From assembly GCA_024434165.1 (NCBI GenBank), contig QMIW01000006.1:1-64000 (forward strand): 64,000 nucleotides of DNA, written 5' to 3'. Below the pieces are notes generated by a model. The model saw only the letters and a program-made list of their open reading frames with translations. It ran no database searches and had not been told where the DNA came from. The stretch is from Chloroflexota bacterium. Its GTDB lineage: Bacteria; Chloroflexota; Anaerolineae; Anaerolineales; Villigracilaceae. Shown in pieces: positions 52,102 through 60,436 of this stretch; the stretch's first letter is position 1, and each line of letters begins with the position of its first letter. Both the position numbers and the translations under genes were made by a program.

Positions 52102-54440
52102 TATTTCTTTCCCTTACCGCCGTGAGATTCCGCCGCCTTCTCGCTTGCAATCGGCAGCAGCACGCTGAACGTGGCGCCGACTCCCGGCTCGCTTTCCACC
52201 CAAATGCGCCCGTGCTGGGCTTCGGTCAACGTCTTGGCGATGGAGAGTCCCACGCCCGTATCGCCGACGCCCTGAATCAGGACGTTATCCGCGCGATACA
52301 AACGGGTGAAGACGCGCGGCAGGTCTTCCGCGGCGATTCCTCCGCCCTTGTCGGATACTTGAATGAGGATGAATTCCGCGCCGTTCTCGCTTCTGGTCTG
52401 GACTTTGAGTTTGATCGTGCCTTCAAAGGGAGTCGCCGCCCCGGCGTTTTGCAGCAAATGAATCAATATCTGCTGGAGCGCTTCCCGGTCCGCGCGGATC
52501 GGAGCGAGGCTTTTCGGCACTTCAAGATGAATGGAAATGTTCTTCTCCCGCACCTGCGTGCTGGTGTAGGACATGGCGTTGTCAATGATCAGGTTCAAGT
52601 CCACTGCTTCGGGCTTGAGTTCGTTCAAGTCCGTCGCCAGGGTGGTGATCTGGATCATGTCGTCCGTCAAACTGCGGATGCGCTCCGTGGACGCCTTGAT
52701 GCGTTCCACGAATTTTCTTTGCAGCGCGCCGAGAATACCCACCGACTCGCCGAGCAGGAGGTCGGTATAACCCACAATGGATGAGAGCGGCTGGCGCAGT
52801 TCCTGTGAGATGGAGGCGACCACTTCCGCCTGCTCGGTGTTCTTCGCGGCGATCTGCCCCTTCTCCAATTCGAGAACTTTCATGTTCGCTTCGGCAAGCA
52901 GATTCTGCAAACGCGCCACTTCCTGCAGGGTTGTCTTTAGTTCGTTCTCGACCTGCGCCGTAGTGGTCAGGTTCTTTCCGGCGCGCAGTTCGGCGTTTTC
53001 ACGCTGAAGGTTTTCGATGATCTTCTGCGACTCGTCCTGAGCCGCCCGCAGCGAAGCCAGTTCCGCAGCGCCGCCTTTCTCGGCTTCGGCGCGCGCCGCC
53101 TGCAGCTGCTGGTTCAACTCCTGGATGCGGCGTTCGAGGTCGGTCGCCTGCGCGCGCGCCATTTCGCTTTGCGCTTCCAGTTTGTTCATCTTCTGGTTGC
53201 GCTGGATGATGGGTACGAGCGATGCGGCGATGTTGGTCAGGAACGCCTGGTCTTCCGCGCTCCACGTGCGGTCGGAATACGGCGAGAGCAGAAGGATGCC
53301 GCCCAGCGATTCCTTTTCGGGCGTCAGGATGGGAATGCACAAAAGATGACCGGGGTTGTTCAAACCGAGAATGTCGCCCAATCCCTTGATGTCGGCGGAG
53401 GTGCTGCTGGCGGGGAGCCGCAGGGGGCGTCCGCGCTGAAGCGAATTTGCCAGCATGGGAATCGAACCCTTGCTCAGCGAGCCGCCTTCCAGCAATTCTT
53501 CACGAATCAGGTCGTATCCGCCCGCGATGATCATCTGGTTGTTGTTGTCGGTCAGGTAGATCATGAAGCACAGATCCGCGAGCATGGTTTGAGCAATGGC
53601 GCGCGTGATGGACTGGCTCAATTTGGTGGGGTTGGATTCGGCTGCGACGGCGAGCAGGGCGTGGAAGGTTTTGGGGTCGGTGCTGTACCGCCGGCGTTCG
53701 GGGCGTCCGGTGGTATCCTGCTTCAGCGTTGTGGGCTTTTGCGAAGGCTCGATCACCGTCCGTATGGGGGCGCCGAAACGCTGGGGCAGGGTGAGCAGAA
53801 TCGGAAACGCCGCCATGTAGGCGAGGCGCACAATGCCGGAATAATTTCCATCCGCCTGGGTGAGCAGATGACCCAAATGCCCCAGCGCGCCGAGGAAAAG
53901 CAGCAGAACCCCATACCACATCCCGTCCGGTCTGCGGATGAACAAGGTGATAATTCCCAGCAAGGCAAGGAACAGCGAGCCAATCTGCCAGATTTGGTCG
54001 TCGAGCGTCTGGTTGTAACTGACAAAGGCGATTTGCGGCTGCCAGAAGAGCAGGCTGAAGCCCAGGGCGGTCAGCACGAACAGGCTCAGCAGGGTCACGG
54101 CTGCGTCTGCCAGGCGGTTGGGTTCCGGGAAGGCATACAGCCAGGTGATCCAGACGATGCCGAACAGGATGAACGCGCGGTCCATGGGCGGCAGGATGGT
54201 TTTGGGGTCGAGAATTTGCTGCCAGCCCAGCCCGCTGAACAGGAACATCAACACCTGTGCGCCAAGCAGAATTCCCAGCCCGATAAATGCCCGCCGCGCC
54301 TGCGGAAACTCGCTTGCTCTCCAGTGATTAAATGCCGATTGAAGCGCGCTGGCGATCACGAAGACCAGCACAATGTAATAGATCAAATCCCCCGGCGGAA
54401 CGGTCAACTGTGTCAGGATTAGACTGGTAAATGCGCTCAT
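52101..54440 (-). CDS. Histidine-kinase-like membrane protein lacking the phosphoacceptor His
   Basis: This 779-residue protein has seven or eight helices in the first 240 residues, a GAF domain (about 265-420), a coiled coil (about 425-535), a HisKA-like dimerisation segment and a C-terminal HATPase. The H-box reads 'VVASISQELRQPLSSIVGY': Gln stands where the phosphorylated His belongs. ATP-site motifs remain: 'LLQNAGAATP' (N box), 'VSDKGGGIAAED' (G1) and 'GDTGVGLSIAK' (G2). So it may bind ATP without phosphorylating itself, or act as a sensor subunit for another kinase. No response regulator is adjacent. Confidence 0.9.
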   Translation of the reverse strand: MSAFTSLILTQLTVPPGDLIYYIVLVFVIASALQSAFNHWRASEFPQARRAFIGLGILLGAQVLMFLFSGLGWQQILDPKTILPPMDRAFILFGIVWITWLYAFPEPNRLADAAVTLLSLFVLTALGFSLLFWQPQIAFVSYNQTLDDQIWQIGSLFLALLGIITLFIRRPDGMWYGVLLLFLGALGHLGHLLTQADGNYSGIVRLAYMAAFPILLTLPQRFGAPIRTVIEPSQKPTTLKQDTTGRPERRRYSTDPKTFHALLAVAAESNPTKLSQSITRAIAQTMLADLCFMIYLTDNNNQMIIAGGYDLIREELLEGGSLSKGSIPMLANSLQRGRPLRLPASSTSADIKGLGDILGLNNPGHLLCIPILTPEKESLGGILLLSPYSDRTWSAEDQAFLTNIAASLVPIIQRNQKMNKLEAQSEMARAQATDLERRIQELNQQLQAARAEAEKGGAAELASLRAAQDESQKIIENLQRENAELRAGKNLTTTAQVENELKTTLQEVARLQNLLAEANMKVLELEKGQIAAKNTEQAEVVASISQELRQPLSSIVGYTDLLLGESVGILGALQRKFVERIKASTERIRSLTDDMIQITTLATDLNELKPEAVDLNLIIDNAMSYTSTQVREKNISIHLEVPKSLAPIRADREALQQILIHLLQNAGAATPFEGTIKLKVQTRSENGAEFILIQVSDKGGGIAAEDLPRVFTRLYRADNVLIQGVGDTGVGLSIAKTLTEAQHGRIWVESEPGVGATFSVLLPIASEKAAESHGGKGKK

Positions 54441-54475
54441 TCACACGCGATTATACTTCACTTGATAAATTGGCG

Positions 54476-54481
54476 TAGAAT
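54476..54481 (+). promoter_or_regulatory. -10 box abutting the TPR gene start
   Basis: TAGAAT ends seven bases before the ATG and no ribosome site is present, again suggesting a leaderless transcript. The gene is divergent from the kinase-like operon. Confidence 0.4.
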
Positions 54482-54488
54482 TGTCACC

Positions 54489-55895
54489 ATGTCACAACGG
54501 AAACGGACTCCGCGGTATATCGTTTTGATTCTGTCGGGGGTACTGGCGGCGTCGTTTCTTTTTTCAGGTTTCTCCAGCCTGCAAAAAGCGGAGGCGGCTG
54601 AAAAAAACGGCGAGCATCTTGCGGCATCCGAGTCGTATGCACGTGCGGCGCAGCGGCTCTTTTGGCGGGACGATCTGTGGGAGCGGGCGGGCATTTCTGC
54701 CGCGCAGGGCGGCGATTATCAAAAGGCGTTCGCTTATTTTGCGAAGCCGCCGGTCCTGACCGAGCAAGGCTGGTTGTGGCTGGCAACTTCGTATTATCAA
54801 AGCGGGGATATCGAATCCGCGATTGCGGCTGCCAGGGAGGGTCTGAATTCGTACGATTCAGCATCCCTGTTTCGTTTGCTTGCCTTCGCCTACCGCAGCC
54901 AAAAGGATTGGACGGCTGAAAAAGATGCGCTCGAAAACCAACTCCGGTTGAACGACGGCGACGCCTACGCTCATTACCGGCTTGGGTTGTTGTCCATGCT
55001 GGATGCGCCCGAGCGCGCCCTCGCGGAATTGACCCGCGCCTCTTCTCTTAATCCCGAAGTTGATTCCGCCGCCCAGACCTTGATCTCCGCCTTGAATGTT
55101 TCCGACACCCAGCCGGATGCTTCCGGTAAATCCGTGACGGTTGGCCGCGCCCTCGGCTTGGTGCAGGAATGGGAACTTGCCCTCCTCGCCTTCCAGCGAG
55201 CCGTGGAAGCGGACGCGGAAAATGCCGAGGCGTGGGCATGGCTTGGGGAGGCGAAACAGCAACTCGGTCAGGATGGACGCGCGGAACTCGACCGGGCGTT
55301 ATCGCTCGACCGGACCTCGGTCAATGTGCGTGCGCTGCGCGGTCTTTACTGGAGTCGGCTTGGGAAGTACGAGCAGATGCTTGCGGAATACCTGCTCGCG
55401 GCGGAGTATGAACCGGAGAATCCCCGCTGGCGCGCGAGCATCGGCGAGGCGTATGCCCGGCTGGGAGATGCGGCATCTGCGCTGGCGGCGTATCAACGCG
55501 CGGTGGAACTTGCCCCGAACGACGCCGGGTATCTGCGTCTGCTGGCGGTGTTCTGCGCGGAGAATGGGGTGTATGTGGAAGAGATCGGTTTGCCTGCCGC
55601 ACAGCAAGCCGCTGCGCTTGCGCCGAATGACCCGCTGATGATGGACGCGCTGGGGCTGTCGTATTTATCGTCCGGGCGGTATGCCAGCGCGGAACAAATC
55701 CTGCTGCAGGCTGTCCGCCTTGCCCCGGAGCATTTCCCCGCCCATATTCACCTCGCCTTGACGTATCTCGCGCAGGGGAATCGCTCCGCCGCTTTCAACA
55801 CGTTGACCTTCGTGCGCGATGCGGATGCGGGCGGCGTGTATGCCGAAACTGCAAAGCAATTGCTTCAAAAATATTTCCCACAGCATTCGCCATGA
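54489..55895 (+). CDS. Membrane-anchored TPR-repeat protein
   Basis: This 468-residue protein has an N-terminal membrane helix (about 10-28), then tandem tetratricopeptide repeats to the end. Clear examples are 'AHYRLGLLSMLDAPERALAE', 'AEAWAWLGEAKQQLGQDGRA' and 'PRWRASIGEAYARLGDAASA'. The repeats probably form a scaffold on the outer face of the membrane. Function not deducible. Start: ATG after TAGAAT; a TTG nine codons earlier is in frame but lies upstream of the -10 box. The next gene begins 13 bases after its stop. Confidence 0.85.
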   Translation: MSQRKRTPRYIVLILSGVLAASFLFSGFSSLQKAEAAEKNGEHLAASESYARAAQRLFWRDDLWERAGISAAQGGDYQKAFAYFAKPPVLTEQGWLWLATSYYQSGDIESAIAAAREGLNSYDSASLFRLLAFAYRSQKDWTAEKDALENQLRLNDGDAYAHYRLGLLSMLDAPERALAELTRASSLNPEVDSAAQTLISALNVSDTQPDASGKSVTVGRALGLVQEWELALLAFQRAVEADAENAEAWAWLGEAKQQLGQDGRAELDRALSLDRTSVNVRALRGLYWSRLGKYEQMLAEYLLAAEYEPENPRWRASIGEAYARLGDAASALAAYQRAVELAPNDAGYLRLLAVFCAENGVYVEEIGLPAAQQAAALAPNDPLMMDALGLSYLSSGRYASAEQILLQAVRLAPEHFPAHIHLALTYLAQGNRSAAFNTLTFVRDADAGGVYAETAKQLLQKYFPQHSP

Positions 55896-55908
55896 TAAAA
55901 TCACGCCC

Positions 55909-56556
55909 ATGTATCGCTTTTCCCTTCTCTTGTTTGTTTCTTTATTGTTAAGTGCATGTGCCGGACTTCCCATCGCCACGCAGGCTCCGGCTCAGGCGCA
56001 GCCCTCCGGGACGGTCCTTTTTCAGGATGACTTTGCCCAGCCCACCACCGGCTGGGACCGTTTCATGGTCAACGAAGGCGTTATGGATTATGACTCGGGC
56101 GGGTATCGCATCCTCGTCAACGACCTGGAGACCAACTTCTGGGCGACTCCGCGCCGAAACTTCAAAGACGTGCGCATCGAAGTGGATACGGGTAAACTGG
56201 CGGGACCCGATGAAAACCGCATCGGCGTCCTCTGCCGGTACAGCGGAGCGAATTATTATTTCTTTATCATCACCAGCGACGGCTACTACGGTGTGGGCTT
56301 GTTCAAGGACAATGCGGCAACTCTGCTTGGGCAAAGCGAATTGCAGCCTTCTTCGAATATCAACAAGGGGCTTGCCGTCAATCACCTGCGCGCGGACTGC
56401 GTAGGCGATACGCTCACGTTTTACATAAACGGTTTCCAGGCGGCGCAGGTAAAGGATGCCGCGCTGACCTCCGGCGATGTGGGCATGCTGGCTGGCACGT
56501 TCGGCGCACCCGGCGTGGATATCGTCTTTGATAATTTTGTCGTGCTGCAACCGTGA
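55909..56556 (+). CDS. Lipoprotein with jelly-roll (LamG/DUF1080-like) domain
   Basis: This 215-residue protein has signal peptide 'MYRFSLLLFVSLLLSACAG' with lipobox 'LLSAC', a short spacer, and a single beta-jelly-roll of about 180 residues ('LFQDDFAQPTTGWDRFMVNE', 'RIGVLCRYSGANYYFFIITS', 'LTFYINGFQAAQV', 'GTFGAPGVDIVFDNFVVLQP'). The pattern is that of concanavalin-like carbohydrate-binding proteins common in Chloroflexota. TAAAAT ends seven bases before the ATG, so it may have its own leaderless transcript in addition to reading through from the TPR gene. Confidence 0.85.
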   Translation: MYRFSLLLFVSLLLSACAGLPIATQAPAQAQPSGTVLFQDDFAQPTTGWDRFMVNEGVMDYDSGGYRILVNDLETNFWATPRRNFKDVRIEVDTGKLAGPDENRIGVLCRYSGANYYFFIITSDGYYGVGLFKDNAATLLGQSELQPSSNINKGLAVNHLRADCVGDTLTFYINGFQAAQVKDAALTSGDVGMLAGTFGAPGVDIVFDNFVVLQP

Positions 56557-56561
56557 AGAGC

Positions 56562-56650
56562 AGAGAATAGTGAATAGAGAGCAGTGAATAGAGAATAGTG
56601 AATAGTTAGTGGGTAGAGTGTGGAGATCGGTAAACTACTCTCTACTCTCT
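56562..56650 (+). repeat. Inverted heptanucleotide array before mtaB
   Basis: Seven forward 7-bp units (56562-56610) alternate 'agagaat' and 'agtgaat' with small variations. After a 23-base spacer, three more units of the same kind lie in reverse orientation (56631-56650, on the minus strand 'agagagt', 'agagagt', 'agtttac'). The two sets can pair imperfectly into a long hairpin just upstream of the mtaB start. Confidence 0.8.
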
Positions 56651-56658
56651 TTATTTCC

Positions 56659-57933
56659 ATGAAAATCTTCCTCGATACCATCGGCTGCCGCCTCAATCAG
56701 GCGGAAATCGAAGCCATGTCCCGTCAGTTCCGTGCAGCAGGGCATGAAATCGTTGCTTCCGCCGACCACGCCGATATGGCGGTGGTCAATACCTGCGCGG
56801 TCACCACGCAGGCGGCATCCGATTCGCGCGGGAGGATTCGCAATATTGCGCGCGCAGGCGTGGGGAAAATCGTCGCCACCGGCTGTTGGACGTCCATCCA
56901 GCCGAGGGAAGCCGCCGCGCTCCCGAACGTCCGGCATGTGGTCGCCAACGACAAAAAGGATTACCTTGTGCCCGAGGTGCTGGGCTTGCCCAGGGAAACC
57001 TTCGACCTCGAGCCGATGGACCGCGTGCCCATTCCCGGCTTGCACCGCCGCACACGCGCCTTCATCAAAGTGCAGGATGGCTGTGATAACCGCTGTACGT
57101 TTTGCGTCACCACCATCGCGCGCGGCGAAGGGCGTTCGCGTCCGCTCGCGGACGTCATCAACGACATCCATGCTGCGCTGGCGGGCGATTCGAAGGAAAT
57201 TGTTTTAACCGGCGTGCACCTCGGTTCGTGGGGGCAGGAGATGAATTTCCACCTGCGCGATCTGGTCAAAGCCATTCTGCGCGAGACGGACGTCCAGCGG
57301 TTGAGATTATCCTCCCTCGAACCCTGGGATCTGGACGCCGACTTCTTCTCCCTTTGGGCAGACGCGCGCCTCATGCCTCACCTGCACCTGCCTCTGCAAT
57401 CCGGGAGCGAATCCACCCTGAAGCGGATGGCGCGCAAGACCACGCCCGACTCGTTCCGCGAACTGGTGAAAGCCGCCCGCGCCGCCATTCCCGATGCCGC
57501 CATCACGACGGACCTCATCGCCGGATTCCCCGGCGAAACCGACGACGAATTTGCGGAGACACTGGATTTCGTCCGCGAGATGCAATTCTCCGGAGGGCAC
57601 GTCTTTTCGTATTCGCCGCGTCCCGGCACCGGGGCGGCAAAGATGAAGGGGCAGGTCAGGCCCGAGGTCCGCAAGAGGCGGAATCACATCCTGCAGGAGG
57701 TGATTGGAGAGTCGGCAAAATCCTATCGAGAGAAATTCATCGGGCAGGCGATGTCCGTGCTTTGGGAATCCACCAGCGAATACGGCGAATACGGCTGGCG
57801 CATGGAAGGCTGGACGGGCAATTACCTGCGCGTGAGCGCCATTGCGCCTTCGCCGCGCTGGAACGAAATGGATGTGGTGACGCTGGAGCGGGTGGATGGG
57901 GAGAAATTGACGGGCATCATTCGGGGTGCGTAG
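56659..57933 (+). CDS. mtaB: tRNA N6-threonylcarbamoyladenosine methylthiotransferase, MtaB type
   Basis: This 424-residue radical-SAM enzyme adds a methylthio group to t6A37 of tRNA. The N-terminal UPF0004 domain has cluster cysteines C10 ('TIGCRLNQAE'), C46 ('NTCAVT') and C76 ('ATGCW'). The radical-SAM triad C142, C146 and C149 is in 'QDGCDNRCTFCVTT'. A TRAM-like C-terminal domain ends the protein. 'CRLN' and overall length favour MtaB over MiaB. The ATG follows the heptamer array directly and no ribosome site is evident. Confidence 0.92.
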   Translation: MKIFLDTIGCRLNQAEIEAMSRQFRAAGHEIVASADHADMAVVNTCAVTTQAASDSRGRIRNIARAGVGKIVATGCWTSIQPREAAALPNVRHVVANDKKDYLVPEVLGLPRETFDLEPMDRVPIPGLHRRTRAFIKVQDGCDNRCTFCVTTIARGEGRSRPLADVINDIHAALAGDSKEIVLTGVHLGSWGQEMNFHLRDLVKAILRETDVQRLRLSSLEPWDLDADFFSLWADARLMPHLHLPLQSGSESTLKRMARKTTPDSFRELVKAARAAIPDAAITTDLIAGFPGETDDEFAETLDFVREMQFSGGHVFSYSPRPGTGAAKMKGQVRPEVRKRRNHILQEVIGESAKSYREKFIGQAMSVLWESTSEYGEYGWRMEGWTGNYLRVSAIAPSPRWNEMDVVTLERVDGEKLTGIIRGA

Positions 57934-57997
57934 TCCGTAATGGGCGCGGGCAGCGCGATAATTACGAATGTCACTATTTGAAATGAGGGAGGAAATG

Positions 57998-58003
57998 TAT
58001 AAT
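57998..58003 (+). promoter_or_regulatory. -10 box for folD
   Basis: TATAAT is followed after five bases by an ATG and after 38 bases by the better-supported folD start. Transcription starting near 58009 would give a 33-nt leader carrying 'aaggag'. Confidence 0.5.
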
Positions 58004-58041
58004 TTTTTATGGCATTTTCAAACAAAAAAGGAGCGAAACCG

Positions 58042-58953
58042 ATGACCGCGCAATTGATTGACGGAACCGCCATCGCGCAAAAGGTGCGCGATGAAGTGAA
58101 GGAAAAAGTAGCCAAACGACTTGCGGAGGGAAAATCCCAGCCGGGGTTGGCAACCGTTCTGGTAGGGGACCGCATTGACTCGGCGACCTATGTGAGCATG
58201 AAGCAAAAGGCTTGCGCTGAACTGGGGATGACCTCGTTTCATCACCCCGTCCCCGCGGATATCACCCAGGAAGACCTGGAAAAACTCATCAAGGAATTGA
58301 ATGCCGACCCGAAGGTGAACGGAATCCTCGTGCAGCTGCCCCTGCCCGATCATCTGGATGAAGAGCGCGTCCTGCAGCTGATCAGCATCGAGAAGGACGT
58401 GGATGGGTTCTCGCCGATCAATCTCGGTCGTTTGGCGCAGAAGGGACGCGAACCGTTGTTCGTGCCTTGTACGCCCTACGGCTGTATCTACCTGCTCAAG
58501 GAAGCCGGGGTGAAGATTGCGGGCGCGAATGCGGTGGTCCTGGGCCGCTCGAATATTGTCGGCATGCCTGCGGCTTTGCTGCTCATCAAGGAAAACGCCA
58601 CCGTAACCGTCGTCCACTCGAAAACGAAGGACATCCCGGCTGTGCTGCGCAACGCGGACATCATCATCGCCGCCATCGGGCGCGCAGAAATGGTTCGCGG
58701 CGATTGGATCAAACCCGGCGCGGCGGTCATTGACGTGGGCATCAACGGCATTCCGAAACTGAACCCCGACGGCACGCCGATGATCAGCCAGAAGACCGGC
58801 AAACCGATGCAGAAACTCGTAGGCGACGTCAACTTCGAAGAGGCGAAAGAGGTGGCGGGATTCATCACCCCCGTCCCCGGCGGTGTGGGTCCGATGACGA
58901 TTGCGATGCTGATGGCGAACACGCTCCGCGCGGCGGAAATTCAGGATAAATAA
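58042..58953 (+). CDS. folD: Bifunctional methylenetetrahydrofolate dehydrogenase/cyclohydrolase
   Basis: This 303-residue enzyme interconverts methylene-, methenyl- and 10-formyl-tetrahydrofolate. The catalytic Lys54 is in 'ATYVSMKQKACAE'. Other landmarks are 'VNGILVQLPLPDHLDE', 'KDVDGFSPINLGRL', 'PCTPYGCIYLL', the NADP-binding 'GRSNIVGMPAALLL' and 'PVPGGVGPMTIAMLMANT'. The ATG chosen has 'aaggag' eight bases upstream and matches the usual N-terminus. An ATG 11 codons earlier is in frame but would add a Lys-rich tail encoded by the ribosome site itself. Confidence 0.95.
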   Translation: MTAQLIDGTAIAQKVRDEVKEKVAKRLAEGKSQPGLATVLVGDRIDSATYVSMKQKACAELGMTSFHHPVPADITQEDLEKLIKELNADPKVNGILVQLPLPDHLDEERVLQLISIEKDVDGFSPINLGRLAQKGREPLFVPCTPYGCIYLLKEAGVKIAGANAVVLGRSNIVGMPAALLLIKENATVTVVHSKTKDIPAVLRNADIIIAAIGRAEMVRGDWIKPGAAVIDVGINGIPKLNPDGTPMISQKTGKPMQKLVGDVNFEEAKEVAGFITPVPGGVGPMTIAMLMANTLRAAEIQDK

Positions 58954-59004
58954 GCTGTCTTTGGCGGGCGCGCTTCGCTTGGCAAAAAATTGTGCATGGT
59001 GAGA

Positions 59005-59039
59005 ACAAATTAGTCCCGTGGGCGGCGGGACTAATTTGT
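59005..59039 (+). terminator. folD terminator, perfect 14-bp hairpin
   Basis: Arms 59005-59018 and 59026-59039 are perfectly complementary with a 7-nt loop and end in 'atttgttt'. The hairpin could act in both directions, but only plus-strand genes flank it. Confidence 0.8.
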
Positions 59040-59056
59040 TTGCCCTATTAAACCCC

Positions 59057-59099
59057 TTGACATAATAATAGATTTATACTACTATTGATTTGTTAGTAG
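59057..59099 (+). promoter_or_regulatory. padR promoter overlapped by a dyad operator candidate
   Basis: TTGACA (59057-59062) is a perfect -35; TACTAT at 59080-59085 lies 17 bp downstream, while TATACT at 59075 would be only 12 bp away. The inverted repeat CTACTA-N9-TAGTAG (59079-59084 and 59094-59099) covers the -10 box and first transcribed bases. This is where an autorepressor would bind. Confidence 0.55.
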
Positions 59100-59131
59100 C
59101 GTCAATTTGATATTATTGAAAGGGAACTGGG

Positions 59132-59488
59132 ATGACCGAGCTTAGTCTGCATACAAAAAAGTTTCAAAAGGAACTGAATGCCGGGACGTCTTCGCTTGTG
59201 CTGTTGAGCGTCCTCAGCCGCAGCGATGAACCGATGTACGGGTATCAGATCGCAAAACTGCTCGAGCAGAGCGGTCCCGACGTCCCGATGATGAAGCAGG
59301 GAACACTATATCCCGTGCTGCGCTCGCTCGAAGATAACGGCTTGCTGGAAAGCAGGGTCGAACCGTCGGTATCCGGGCCGCCGCGCAGGTATTACAAGAT
59401 TACCGGCGAAGGACGCGCCGCCCTGGTGGAATGGATCGAACTTTGGAAACAAACGAAAAAATTTATAGACGCAATTTTGAAAGGATGA
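59132..59488 (+). CDS. PadR-family transcriptional regulator
   Basis: This 118-residue winged-helix protein shows the PadR pattern: 'SRSDEPMYGYQIAKLLEQ', 'MKQGTLYPVLRSLEDNGLLE' and 'GPPRRYYKITGEGRAALVEW'. A short C-terminal helix should mediate dimer formation, as in subgroup 2 PadR proteins. It is followed four bases later by a HAAS/sensor membrane protein, the standard pairing for this group. It probably represses its own operon through the dyad upstream; the inducer is unknown. Confidence 0.93.
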   Translation: MTELSLHTKKFQKELNAGTSSLVLLSVLSRSDEPMYGYQIAKLLEQSGPDVPMMKQGTLYPVLRSLEDNGLLESRVEPSVSGPPRRYYKITGEGRAALVEWIELWKQTKKFIDAILKG

Positions 59489-59492
59489 CATC

Positions 59493-60374
59493 ATGTTTAA
59501 CGCAATCGAAGAATACCTTGACGCTTTGAAAACGGAGATGAAGAATGCAGACCCTGCGCTGGTGCAGGATGCGCTTGCGGATGCGCGCGAGCATCTTACG
59601 CTGGCGCTTTCTGCGGCAAGGGAAAAACATCCGGGTGTAAGCGACGCAAACGCGCTGCAAGCCATTATCGAAGAATACGGTTCGCCTGAAGAGACCGCCT
59701 CCGCCTACCGGGAAGTGGAGCGGCGCACGCCGCCCGCCATTTCGCAGGTCGTTAAACCGCGCTCCTTCCTTGGGCGATTCTTTGGGGTGTACGTTGATCC
59801 GCGTGCGTGGGGCGGATTGCTGTACATGCTCATCGCATTCATTACGGGTGTTTTCTATTTCACCTGGGCAGTGACGGGAATTTCGCTTTCGATTTCCTTC
59901 CTGATCTTTATCTTTGGTTTTCCGCTTGCCCTGTTGTTTCTGCTTTCCGTGCGCGGACTGGCGTTGTTGGAAGGGCGTCTCGTGGAAGCCCTGCTCGGCG
60001 TACGGATGCCGCGCCGCCCGCTGTTTTCCCATCAAGGCATGAAGTGGTTCGACAGACTCAAGGCGTTGGCGGCGGATAAAGCCACATGGATGATGCTGGT
60101 GTATATGCTTCTCCAATTTGTATTGGGAACTTTATACTTCGTGGCAATTACGGTGGTGTTGAGTTTCTCGCTGACGGGAATTGCATTTCCGATCCTGCAG
60201 GATTTCTTCCGGCAGGGAGTCTACATCGGCAGCGTCCGTTACATCTTTCCGCCGTACACATATCCATTTTGGGTATTGGGCGGTTTCCTGCTGTGGACGA
60301 TCTTCATGCACATCGTGCGTGAGGTTTCCCAGTTCCATGGCAGGCTGGCAAAGTGGATGCTGGTCTCCGAATAG
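59493..60374 (+). CDS. HAAS domain plus membrane sensor domain protein
   Basis: In this 293-residue protein, residues 1-75 form the helical HAAS/DUF1700-like domain ('IEEYLDALKTEMKNADPALV', 'LQAIIEEYGSPEETASAYRE'), which in other genomes accompanies PadR and is thought to contact it. Residues 85-285 have four to five helices in two pairs with 'RFFGVYVDPRAWGGLLYMLI', resembling the 'putative sensor' domain normally found at the N-terminus of actinobacterial histidine kinases, but with no kinase attached. It is likely to pass a membrane signal to PadR by protein contact. Confidence 0.85.
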   Translation: MFNAIEEYLDALKTEMKNADPALVQDALADAREHLTLALSAAREKHPGVSDANALQAIIEEYGSPEETASAYREVERRTPPAISQVVKPRSFLGRFFGVYVDPRAWGGLLYMLIAFITGVFYFTWAVTGISLSISFLIFIFGFPLALLFLLSVRGLALLEGRLVEALLGVRMPRRPLFSHQGMKWFDRLKALAADKATWMMLVYMLLQFVLGTLYFVAITVVLSFSLTGIAFPILQDFFRQGVYIGSVRYIFPPYTYPFWVLGGFLLWTIFMHIVREVSQFHGRLAKWMLVSE

Positions 60375-60389
60375 TGTTCGTATTTGAGA

Positions 60390-60430
60390 AATCAAAACAG
60401 TCCAGCGCAAGGCTGGACTGTTTTGATTTT
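60390..60430. terminator. Bidirectional terminator, 17-bp stem
   Basis: Arms 60390-60406 and 60412-60428 pair perfectly around a 5-nt loop, with A/T-rich ends on both sides. It separates the convergent HAAS-sensor and GH25 genes. Confidence 0.9.
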
Positions 60431-60436
60431 TACAGT

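Noticed and set aside
58009-58041. Earlier ATG of folD
   Set aside because: It sits only five bases after the TATAAT and would translate the ribosome site as Lys-Lys-Gly; the second ATG has a good site and a standard N-terminus. A leaderless start here is not fully excluded.
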